Positions 1 through 9,981 of a DNA stretch of 23,293 bases are shown here, one piece after another (position 1 is the first letter of the stretch; each line of letters opens with the position of its first letter). Location of the stretch: contig RXOD01004376.1 of the NCBI GenBank assembly GCA_005223375.1, forward strand, positions 1 through 23,293, read 5' to 3'. The notes under the pieces are model-generated. The model was not told where the DNA came from. It searched no databases and saw only the letters and a program-made list of their open reading frames with translations. The DNA is from Amoebophrya sp. AT5.2 (Eukaryota; Sar; Dinophyceae; Syndiniales; Amoebophryaceae). The translations under genes were made by a program, and so were the position numbers.

Positions 1-62
1 CAGAGAATTGGAGGGAGGGAGGGGTCCCAGCTAGTCGGACCCCTCCCTCCCCCTATTCTCTG
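1..62. repeat. Imperfect inverted repeat (hairpin) with G-rich arm
   Basis: Bases 1-27 pair with bases 37-62. There are 15 perfect pairs at the base of the loop (13-27 with 37-51), a small asymmetric bulge, then 8 perfect outer pairs (1-8 with 55-62). The loop is 9 bases. The left arm has four G-runs (10-24), so it could also form a G-quadruplex. An 18-base perfect palindrome (55-72) follows at once, so CAGAGAATT occurs at both 1-9 and 65-73. The element touches the window edge and may extend left. Confidence 0.8.
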
Positions 63-72
63 CGCAGAGAAT

Positions 73-839
73 TCCGGCAATTGTTGCACAGCCTCTTAGT
101 ACTTGTTGCCAAACCCCTGGACCACGACCCAACAAATCAAAATGTAACAATGAATTGGTCTTGGTCTTGGTAGCTCTTCCTAAAAACACGACCTGACCTG
201 CACCTGGTATGTAATTCCAAATCATTGAACTTGAAGGCGGCGAAATCCTTCTCGAAGCACCATTCGCACAGTCTCGCTGTTCTCCTTCACTTTCATCTGA
301 CAGACGATGTTGTTCTACTTCGTTCATAGCTTCAAATGGAAATCAAGTGAAATCCAAATCCACCGTGGTCGTGGTCGGCGTGGTCGTGATGACGCACAGG
401 CTCCTCGATTGATCAGCGAAGCACGCAGCGGCGCGGTACCCCGCAACTACAGAGAAACTTTTCTCTCAGCATCATCATTTCTTTCTCTTTGCATCACCAC
501 GTGCGTACCAGGATCCCACATTCTTCTTGAACGTGTTGTATATTTTCACTGAAGAACAAGAACCGCCCGTGTCAGTCTCTCTCGTCCGAAGGGAAGGTCA
601 TCACGTGCGATGGAGGTTCTTGACCGATACAGGTAAATCTGACTCACTGATTTCGACCACACATTTATTAGCGCCGCACAGCGCCCGGCGATTCGAGAAG
701 TCCGTCGTAGGTTTGGACAGGATTATTTCGCTTTTTGCGCACTTCCACTACCACAGGAAGTAAAGCTTCATCACTTGTTTTTTCCGAGAAGTGTCACCAG
801 CGACATCACTAGATAGCTGCTACCGATAGAAACATCAAC
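73..839. other. Spacer upstream of the VAP gene; no gene seen
   Basis: Only short open frames occur here on both strands (up to 98 codons), and none resembles a known family or has exon-like composition. The stretch just before 840 is presumably the 5' leader of the VAP gene. I see no recognisable promoter element, RNA gene or repeat beyond the edge palindrome. Confidence 0.5.
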
Positions 840-1767
840 ATGGCGGTTTCTGTGGTGACGATTTCTCCGAGCGAGGTGCTCGAGTTTGACAGCAAGGAAA
901 AGTACTTGAAAATTACGAACATCTCGGACAAAAGCGTTTGCTTCAAGGTGAAGACGACGGCGCCGAAAAGTTACGTCGTGCGGCCCTCCAACGACATCCT
1001 TCTGGCCGGAAAATCGGTGGACGTCAAAATGTACTCCCGAAGAAAAATACTTCCGCAACCTGTCTTTTACATCAAGAAGATGACGACCTTGTTGCCGTTC
1101 GCACATTACTGCGACTGCATCAGAGATTAGCGAGAATCTCTTTTGTCTGTCAACCTGAAGATGCTAAGTGAGCACATTCGTGCGTTTTGATTGATGTTGA
1201 TGAAGTCCAAGTCCCAATCGCATGAACGAACCAACAAAAAATTTGAACATGAACGACCGGACCACATACTAAAAAAATCATGCTTGCACGAACAGAGCCC
1301 TCCAGACTTCCAACATGGCGGAGATTGCGGCTCATCGATTTATGGTCCAGGCTACGGGTGTCGCTGGCGACAAGAACATCGAGAAGGAGGAGTGGGCTGC
1401 TTTGGCCAAGGCCGACATACAGGAGTTTCGGCTCGCGGTGAAAGGGCTTCCAGAGCGGGGACTTCTGGGTGCTGGCGGGGTTTCCAGTTCCGCGACCGCC
1501 GGCGGCGAGACCGTGTCGGGAGGTGGAGTGACTTCTTCTGCCCCGAGCGCTTCGGGCGATCGCGAGAACATCCAGGCGAAGTACGAGGATTTGGTCAAGT
1601 ACACCGTGAAACTGGAAGAGGACACGCTGGCACTGCAAAAGGAAAAGGAGACGCTGGAAAAGGCGGCGAAGGGGTCGGGACAAGTGTACTTCACGTGGTG
1701 GCACCTCCTGCTGGCCATGCTCATCGCGGTGGCATGCAGCAAAATGAGCAGCCTGGGAGGGATGTAG
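840..1767 (+). CDS. VAP-family ER membrane protein (MSP domain, coiled coil, tail anchor)
   Basis: Two exons, 840-1030 and 1296-1767, give 220 residues. The intron 1031-1295 starts GTACTC and ends ACAG; this junction restores the frame and reads DVK-IALQ, as expected in an MSP domain. Residues about 5-110 are the Major Sperm Protein fold, with the family hallmark CFKVKTTAP followed by YVVRPS (34-50) and HRFMVQ (77-82) coming from the second exon. A charged coiled-coil stretch follows (about 150-190), then a C-terminal hydrophobic tail anchor (about 195-213). In known VAPs the MSP domain binds FFAT motifs of lipid-transfer proteins, tethering the ER to other membranes; that role is inferred here. 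Human VAPA/B are slightly longer (about 240-250 residues). The ATG at 840 is the first in frame and begins directly with the MSP strand. Family assignment is strong; paralogue identity is not. Confidence 0.93.
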
Positions 1768-2784
1768 CTTGAGTGCTGCCGGGCTTATTTCTAATGTTCA
1801 AGATGATCTAGATCTTCAACACAGGAAGGATCATTGACATGGGTTTGGATATTGGCTTTGGCTGGCGCAACTGAAGATGAGTATAGAGGGCGACATCAAG
1901 CGCAGAAGAACCGATCAGCGATTCACATCTTCATCCAAACAAAGCGAACTCAGAAATATGGCGACAGTTGTTGTACCGTTTTGGAAACGAAAAACCTGAT
2001 CACGCTTGGGATGGTCGATACTTAAGACCAGAACTACATGCACATTCAAATTCATTGATTTGAAGGCGCTGGGTTTTTCTTCATGAAAATATCACGAGTT
2101 GCTTGCATCCGGCATCTGCTTCCTTGTTGCTCTTCGCCGAGGATGGTGCATCCCGCCTCAACGTAGCCAGGCAGGCTCTGGACCCAGGCTGTATGCAGCT
2201 TGGCTCTACATCTTCAGCTTGGGTTCGACGAGGATGATCTCGAGCAGGGGTACTAGTGAAGCAGGTGTTCTTCTTCTTGGTGGAAGACCTACTTACAGTG
2301 TGAGTTCGGCACCGTCCCAGCTCGCGCAAGGCAGTGTAGTCGTGATGTCGTGGTAGAGGACGAGCAGGAAGAGGATCTTTGTTCTTTTCGATCTGGATCT
2401 TGAATTCGCTATTTTTAGCACTGGGATCACCGTGACGAAGATCTCGTCTTTTTCCGGTGCATGTGACTCCCCGTGCAGTAGTTCTAGTTTCGCCGCAGGC
2501 GCAGCATGCACAATGCAGATCGGTCCTTCTTGATGATCGATGATTATGGCCTATCGCGTCGTTATTTCGTTCGCTTCTGTATCTTCTTTCACCCCTTCCT
2601 TGTTCCTTCATCTCCACCAGCAGCAGGTGACTACGTACCTGGCTATCGAATTCGACGAAGAATATCCCTTCGTCAAGAGGAATCGAACAAGTACAAGGGA
2701 ACAAGGTCTCAGATTCTCATACGAGGACATCGCACGACATCGCGAACTTACCCGAGCGACGTTGGTCCATCTTCGCAATCGATC
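1768..2784. other. Spacer between VAP and homoserine dehydrogenase genes
   Basis: No convincing gene. A 207-codon - strand frame (2081-2704) and a 72-codon one (2293-2511) are open but match no family I know. The + strand is open in the dehydrogenase frame from 2506 up to the chosen start at 2785, so a longer N-terminus for that protein is possible. No RNA gene or repeat of note was seen. Confidence 0.45.
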
Positions 2785-4521
2785 ATGGCGAAGAATCCGA
2801 GCGTGCTGCCGGTGGCCCTGGCGGGGTTCGGGACCGTCGGATGTGGCGTGATGGAACTCATCCTAAAAAACAACGAGAAGTACAAGGCGACCTACGGCTT
2901 CGAACTTCAAGTCGTCAAGATTCTCGTGCGCTCGCCGCAAAAACACATCGATGCGGTACTACCGATGCTATTAATCGATCCGGCATCCTACTCCTAGCTG
3001 CAGAACGAAAACAGCCCTCAGATATAAAATAAGTACATCGATAGGAGGTGGCGAATCATTCTCATTGCCACATGAAATGCAATGAATATCAAGAACATCT
3101 TCTTCGAAAACTTGTAACCTGTTTTGCCAGATCTGTGCCGACCCTTACCTGTCGCAGAATTTGCGGCGGACTTCTGAGGCTGAGTTGAAGGCTTTGTTCA
3201 CGACCGACATTGATGCCTTCCTCCAAACTCCCGCCGCGATTTTTGTCGAACTGATTGGCGGCTGTACCGACGCGAAACGCATCGTCTACGAGGCCGCCCG
3301 CACTAAACAAGTGCCGGTCGTCACCGCCAACAAAGCCTTACTGTACGAGAACCTGCAGGAGCTGCTCGGGAGTAGCGGGCACGGCCCGGATAACACAGGC
3401 GCGTTCTTCGGATACGAGGCCGCCGTGTGCGGAGGAATCCCAATCATCAACGCACTGCAGACGGATTTCGTCGCGGACGATGTTCTGGCGGTCAGCGGGA
3501 TCATGAACGGGACGACCAACTTTATCCTCTCCAAAATGGAGCTCGAGGGCGCGGCCTACAAAGACGTGCTCAAGGAAGCGCAGGAACTAGGTGCATAAAG
3601 ATAAACGATGAGTTTCTATTTTAGACGATGTTGAAGACTCTGACTCTGACTCACTCTCCACCAGGGAGGTGCACCAATCGGCAGAGCCTTGTTAGGTACC
3701 GAAGTTAATCGGGATGATCGGACTCAGAGTAGTAGCGAGGAGGGGAAGGAGAACGTGAACGACAAGGTCGATGATGACTGAAATAAAGAACTGCACCAGG
3801 TTACGCCGAGGCCGACCCCACTGCCGACGTGGAGGGCTACGACGCGCGCGATAAGATCGGCATCATCGCGAAGTTGGCGTTTGGCGCCACCCTCACCAAC
3901 ATTCCCTGCAAGGGCATTTCTCAGCTCGAGAAGACCGATTTCGACGCCGCGAAGACCCTGCTGAAGTCCACCATCAAGCTGCTCACTTCCTGCAAGAAGG
4001 TGGACGAAGATGGTGATAGTGGGAACAAGAAGATTTCCTGCTTCGTGTTTCCGCACCTCGTCCCCGACACCCACCCGATCGCGAGCTGCCGGGGACCGAC
4101 GAATTTGTGCACGGTGACGAGCCGGAACCTGGGCGACTCGGTGCTCGTGGGTCCCGGAGCCGGGCGCTACCCGACGGCCAACTCGGTCATGAACGACCTG
4201 GTGAAGGCCGGAGCGGCCTGCGTGCAGAAAGGATCCGATCTTCGGGTGAGCCGAAAGCCACGCCAGAACACAACTCCTTTGACGTTCGAAGCCGACTTCC
4301 CGGCGAGGGGGTTCTACATGCGGGTAAAGAGCGGCGACGTGGAACAGTGCGCGGAAGCGGCGGGAAAAATGTCCTTGAAGCTCGCGAAAATGGCGAAGTG
4401 GAATGCAAGCGACATCGTGCTGGTCACAGAACCCTGTGTCTACTCGAGGGCGCTGGCGCTCGCGAAAGCGGTGGCGAGCGAAACGGGCGGCGTGCCGCCG
4501 GTCTACCCCTTGTATGGATGA
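2785..4521 (+). CDS. Homoserine dehydrogenase, monofunctional, with degenerate ACT-like tail
   Basis: Three exons, 2785-2955, 3131-3590 and 3800-4521, encode 450 residues. Introns are 2956-3130 (GTACTA...GCCAG, phase 0) and 3591-3799 (GTGCAT...ACCAG, phase 1). The enzyme reduces aspartate semialdehyde to homoserine with NAD(P)H, the branch point to threonine and methionine. Visible features are the nucleotide-binding loop GFGTVGCGV (14-22), ELIGG (97-101), VVTANKA with the conserved Lys125, NGTTNFI (183-189), and the substrate/catalytic stretch ELGYAEADPTADVEGYD ending near Lys229. VGPGAG follows later. The last roughly 70 residues (from ARGFYMRV) resemble a diverged ACT domain, as in bacterial Hom proteins, and the length fits that type (about 430). 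No aspartokinase domain is fused. The ATG at 2785 is followed immediately by the Rossmann strand; an in-frame upstream extension to 2506 exists but looks non-coding. Probably cytosolic. Confidence 0.95.
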
Positions 4522-5429
4522 GGCGGCGCGGGCGGAACCCGCTCCTCCCGTACGCCAATACTCCCTGCCTTAGGTGGGCAGGACGATGAAACTTTTTCAA
4601 TAGTCATGAACAAAAACAACGTAACAAACTCACTCTCTCCAAGAACATGAACATGGTCATGATCGCGAACACGGGACTGGCATTTACTCCACGCCCACAA
4701 CCACACAAAAATTGAAGGTGATTTCTCCGCGCTACAGCTCGCCTGTGCATGCGACTCGGTTTGGTGGAGTTTGGATTAATATATGTCCACGGACTTCTAG
4801 TACTCGTAGTACTCGTACTCGTTACACTTACACATGTGCGAATGCGAATTCAATCAGTCACACTGCGTGTTGAATCATGATGCTGCCACTCTGTCGACCG
4901 CCTCCTCTCTCTGTGCGGCATCTCATCGATCTCAATCTCAATGTTGAATCGAACCCGTGCTGTATCTGAACATCATCGGTGCGTGGGCAAGTCTGGTAAA
5001 TCCATCTGCTTGCGCTTGGACTGGTTTTGTCGGTGGCTCGACTCGCGCTCCTTCCTTTCTGTATGTTTGCGCGAGCATCATATCCATGATGCGACGGAAT
5101 ATACAGAGCGCACTATGCGGTTTTGTCCGGCTCCGATCCCTTTTTATACGTATCTTTTTCTATGTTTATTTTCTTCCAGCGTGTACCTGTACGTGTAGTG
5201 AGCGTCTAACTCTAAGACAACTACCCGTAGCAGCAGCTCCGTACTATCTGTAACTGCGGATCGCGATCGCCGGGACCGGCAGACGCAAAATTGCTTTTTA
5301 TTTTTGACACGCGTGGACGAGGTCGTCCTGTCGCGAGTTGACTATTTTTTTCTTGAACCTGTGTGTTTGAAATTTTTCAATAGACATCATATGACATAAT
5401 TTATTACACGCGATTTTCGGTTTATTTCG
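4522..5429. other. AT-rich spacer before the ABC transporter gene
   Basis: No gene supported. Open frames of 85-98 codons at 4941-5253 overlap each other; the longer starts at GTG, is hydrophobic by T-richness, and has no family resemblance. A short tandem repeat of AGTACTCGT (about 2.7 copies) sits at 4799-4822. No promoter element can be named. Confidence 0.5.
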
Positions 5430-8400
5430 ATGTCGCGTTGCGCCACGAATTCAGCGTTGTCGCTCGAGTGGCGCAACTTAACGCTGAGGATTGGCGACAA
5501 GACTATCCTGAACAACGTCTCTGGCTATGTGCCTGCCGGCGCGACGCTCGCGCTGCTGGGGCCGTCGGGCAGTGGGAAGACGACGCTCCTCTCGCTCCTC
5601 GCCGGCGTGTTCCACAGTACCGACGGCCAGGGGGCGCAGGTGCAGATCACCGGCGACATCATCGTCGGGGATCCGGGCCAAGAAGGCGCGAGCAACCCGG
5701 CCGCCGCGCATCCGTACTCCCGGCACATGGCGTATATGCGCATCGTGGAGCAGTACGACACGTTCCTTGGGCAGTCGACCGTCTGGGAGCACCTGCGCCT
5801 GAACGCCGCCCTACGGCTGTCCTCCTTCGATGAAGAGCAGCGGGACGAGCGGATCGTGGAGATTCTGGAGAGACTCCGGCTGACGGGGTTCGAGGAAGTC
5901 CCAATCCAGCGGCTGAGCGGCGGGCAGAAGAAGCGGCTGTCCGTCGCCGAGGAGCTGCTGAGCAACCCGGCGATCCTCTTTCTGGACGAGCCAACGTCAG
6001 GGCTGGACTCCACAGTGGCGCGCGAGGTGGTGGAAATCTTTTACGAGGACGAACACGTGGAAGCGGTCACCACCGACATCTACGCGGGGGGGCCGCGACG
6101 AGAGGGCAGTGGGGAACGTGAGGCGGAAGATGGTATAATAAATGCAACTAGTAGTGCTCCCTCAACATCTTCGCGGAGCCGGTCGCGGTCTGCGGAGTAC
6201 TTGAGCCGGACCCAGTCTGTGAACCCGCAGAAGGGCCCGGATGAGTTCTCGCGGTGTCGGGAGCTCGCGATGCGTCCGGGGGCGCAGCCGAGGCTTGCCT
6301 CTGTGGATCTGATTTACGAGCACCAGGTGCTGAATGCCAGCGGTATTCAGGATGGTAGCGACGAAGAGGACTACCTATTGCACAACCTCACGCTGCGCTC
6401 CAAGCGCGAGTGCGGCGCGATGAGCTACGCGAGCAAAACGGCGAGCGAGGCCGAGTTCGTGCCCGCCTCGTCGGCGTCGGCAGGCGCGCTGACCACGACA
6501 GCTGCAGCCGATGCGAAGGTCGTTCCAACGTCGAGCATAACCAGGAACAGCAGGACCAAGAACCAGAAGCCGTGGGAGAGCGCTCTGCAGCGTGTGCTTG
6601 CTCGCCGGGCGCAGGAGCTGCACGCGACGTCGGCCCACGACGAGGTGGACGTCGGCGGAAGAACTACCACTACTCTGCTGAGGACGTCCTCGAAGCAGGA
6701 GTGTCGTCGCGAGCCCACCACGATTATCTTCACGATCCACCAGCCGAGTTCGCTGATCTGGAGCTGGTTCTCGCACTCCATGTTTCTCGCCCAGGGGCAA
6801 ACCATGTACTTCGGCGCGGCGCGCGGCGCGGCCCCCTTCCTGGAGCAACACCTGCGGCACGTGAAGTGCCCAGCGGGGTACTCCGCGCCGGAATTCGTCC
6901 TGGACACCATGAACAGCGCGGAGCACGTGGCTTCGCTGGTGCAGGCGCGGGCGCGGGGAAACATCACAGAGCGCGAGATCGAGCGGATCCGGGAAGAAGA
7001 ACGGATGAAGCGCGGCCGGACGGTACTACTGGGTGCAAGACCACGACCACGGCCGCGCGCCGAGGAACAAGAACATGCTGGGAAGAAGATCATGTCCGAG
7101 GACAGCATGTACGCGCCGTGGTGCACGCAGTACCGGGTGCTGGTTCGGCGGGTGTTTTTCGACCGCGCCCGCGACTTCAACTCGACGGTGCTGCGGCTGG
7201 CGGGCAGCGCGGTGGCGCTGCTGGTGTTCTCCGCCTGCTTCTGGCAGCACGGGCACCGGCCCCAGCAGGCCGGGCCGCGGGTCGCCGCGACCATTTTGCT
7301 GATCAATTTCCCCGTGGTGAGCGAGATCTTCAATTATTTGTCCGCCATCATTGCCCTTCGGCCCCAGATCGAGCGGGAGTACCTCACGAAACGGCTGTAC
7401 CACGCGTTCCCGTACTGGCTGGCCGTGCGCACCGGCGCGCTCCTGTTCGACTACGGTCAAATAACGCTGTGGTTCGTGAGCGTGCTGTTCTTCACCGTGG
7501 GCTACTTTCCGGACTTCTGGGTTTCGAAGTGGGGCCAGCTGGTCGGGTTCGTCTTTTTAACACAGACCATCGGGCACAGCTACGGAATGCTGATTTCCAT
7601 GATCACAAACGACCCGAAGCGGGTGCCGTTTTTGGGGAGCTTACAAAGACGGAGGGCCGTGAACAAAGGGGTGGATAATCACTCCTGGATAAAGTAGCCC
7701 GACTTTTGGCCTCCATGACAAGTCCGCGGAGCGAGCGAATCACTTTTCCCCCACCACTGTCGTGGGCGTGTTTTTTCGTCGTTTCGCTTGATTCCCCAAA
7801 ATCTCGCACATCGAACACAAAAAGCCGACACTTCGGACACTTTCGCGCCCACTTTTTGGCGGCTCAGCGGTGACATTTTTGGTGCCCTAGAATGCTCACT
7901 GTCATGGATTTCATCCGGCGCCTTGTCGGGAGCCGAGATCTAGCATTTTGGTGGGATTTTTCTGGCATTTCGAAGGCCCCGAATGCAACCACTTTTCTAT
8001 TTCAGCCATCTCTACTTTTTGTTTTTCTGAAGTTCCGCCCTGGTCCTCGCTATGGCATCATATGCTGCGGCCAGGCATTGGGATGCTTTTAGGAACTTTC
8101 TAGGATCAGGCTCTTGGTTCGGCAGTGATTCAAGGGGGCTTTGTTCACAAACTTCGTCTTTGTAAGGAGCATGCTCATCCTGCCCTTCATGTTCACGAAT
8201 ACCGTGATCGCGCCGGGGTTGCGAGTTCCGAACTGGCTCGTCTGGATCCAGTACGTCTCTCCCGTGTACTGGGGCTCCAAAACCATCGTGTGGTGGGCGT
8301 GGAAAGGCTTCGTCATGGAGGACCTGGCTGCGGAAGAAAAGGAATTGAAAGTGCACAAACAATACTGCTTCTACCAGGTACAGATGTATAAGTTTAGTAC

Positions 8401-9205
8401 TTTGAGTTTGATACCGACGTTCAAAAAAAATATATAAGCCAACGACGTGGACGTGTGATGTTGTTGTTGATGGATAATCGAGGAGGGCACGGGGTACTCA
8501 GCTCACCAGAACCCGAGGGTGAACTCAAAGAAATCCTATGATCTCGCGAACGACCGAAGCTGAGAAAAAACCTCGAATAGCCAGTGAAATTCCACCAGCA
8601 TTCCCACTCCCCGCAGCAGCAAGGAGCTTCACTATGCTCACTCGTTCTCGATCATCGATCGATCGATCTGAATCATCGGACAGGATGCTTCCGGCACGGA
8701 GTATCCTTGCGAGCCGGCGTCCGCGGTGCCCCAGACCGACAAGAGCGACTGGTTCAACGGCGGCAGGCCCTTCCTCCGGCTCGACGGCGACCGTTTCCTG
8801 CGGTCGAACTTCGGGATCGATCCCGAGAACCCTTTCTGGGAGTTCTGGTTTCCCTTCATCATGTGCTTCGTGATGATTCTGGTGTTCAACACAGGGGCGT
8901 TCCTGGCGTTCTCCTTCCGCTACAAGTACCAATGCAGCTGCGGTGCGCTTTGCTGCAGCGCGCGCAGGGGAGGCCGGGGGAGAGAAGCAAAGAGAAGCAG
9001 CGGGAAACGCAAGAAAGGTGGTAGAGGGAGCACTGGTGGTAGAGTCTCGTCGGGTAGCTCGTCGGAAGGGGAAGCAGGCGTCGATGTGTACGAAACGGGC
9101 AGGACTTCCGATTACAAATTGAGGCTGGAGGACGACGATGGGGAAGATTTGGGCCAAAATGAGGAAGAGGCACTCATGATGAAGACCGGGAGAGAGCAAT
9201 TGTAA
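5430..9205 (+). CDS. ABCG-family (White/BCRP type) half-transporter with large NBD insertion
   Basis: Preferred exons are 5430-7622, 8135-8377 and 8684-9205 (985 residues). Introns are 7623-8134 (GTGCCG...TCAAG, phase 0) and 8378-8683 (GTACAG...GACAG, phase 0). The order is NBD then membrane domain, as in ABCG. Walker A GPSGSGKTT is at 44-52, signature LSGGQ at 162-166, Walker B ILFLDE at 182-187, the D-loop SGLDS just after, and the H-loop TIHQPSS with His437. Between D-loop and H-loop lies an insertion of roughly 220 residues rich in Ser, Arg and acidic residues, where other ABCGs have about 25. The membrane domain follows from about residue 560, with an extracellular Cys-containing loop before the last helix (WFPFIMCFVMILVF) and an unusually long charged cytosolic tail of about 80 residues. 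Half-transporters act as dimers exporting lipids or xenobiotics; the substrate cannot be told. The first intron border is the least certain: GTGAAC at 7659 is an alternative donor. Confidence 0.92.
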
Positions 9206-9981
9206 ACCGCAAGCGCGAGGTACTAATACAGTGATTTAAGAAATCCGCAACCTGCAGCTCCTTCCAAGAATCGAGTAGTTCTAGTTAAGGATCTCAGCAG
9301 CTGCCTCGCTGGTAAAACTAAAATTTACGAAGTTAATGAATCGTCGTGTTAGCGATAATTGTAGAATCGCAGCAAGCCACCTTTGGCTTTGCCTTATCCT
9401 TTGTCTGGAACTGGTACTGGGTAGGAATGCCATTAAATTCATTTGGTTTTTTTTTTTTGGCCACTGCCAGCGCCACACTATGGCGGTGAACTGTTGTGGA
9501 GCATGAGATGGATTGACATTCTTGATTCGCATGCAGGTTCAACGTAGCGAGTACTAACTTACGTTACCGAGACAGTCACAGTCGCCATCGGCTTCGCCTC
9601 TTTCATTCACTTTCAAACGAGCCATCGATTAAGACCGCACCTATAATGCCGAGCCAAGAAGCTGCACTTGCATGTGCATACCGCAACCGCGGTCACGGAC
9701 GATTTGCTATGGCTGCCTCCAACCAGAAGAGCCAAGTCATTCGTGCGACGTGCATAGTGCAGCGGCAGTAATGTGGGTGTAAGTCTAAGTAAGTAGTTCT
9801 TAGTTGTCCATGTGTTGACCCAGATCGATGCTTGTTACGAGACGAGAGCGTGAGTGAGAGTAAGCGAAAGTGAAGACAGTACATTCATAGAACCAGCTGC
9901 AAATGAGCAGGCTAACCTTCTTCTTTCCGGTACTGTAGATGCGTTGCTGAAACAAGTGATAAACTGCGAAAAGATGCCAGC
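9206..9981. other. Spacer between ABC transporter and cysteine-rich protein genes
   Basis: No gene seen. It is AT-rich with a T-run near 9446-9459. Short frames on both strands do not resemble proteins. A 70-codon frame beginning at 9854 is out of frame with the downstream gene and ends inside it. Confidence 0.5.

Noticed and set aside
2081..2704. A 207-codon - strand frame and a nested 72-codon frame ending at a GTAAGT
   Set aside because: No recognisable domain; GTAAGT donors are not used by the confirmed introns here, and the ends overlap each other in different frames. It remains an outside possibility for a - strand gene.
4957..5253. A 98-codon hydrophobic + strand frame in the spacer before the ABCG gene
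   Set aside because: It starts at GTG, its hydrophobicity follows from T-rich DNA, and a second frame overlaps it equally well.
6375..7460. Long - and + strand frames (183, 302, 422 codons) overlapping the ABCG gene
   Set aside because: They are Arg/Ala/Gly-rich shadows produced by the high GC of the real coding frame, which carries all ABC motifs.
7638..8137. A non-canonical intron in the ABCG gene flanked by a GGGG direct repeat (AGCTTA...AAGGGG)
   Set aside because: A canonical intron 7623-8134 (GTGCCG...TCAAG) keeps the frame, uses a donor type seen in two other introns here and gives a membrane helix spacing closer to other ABCG proteins.
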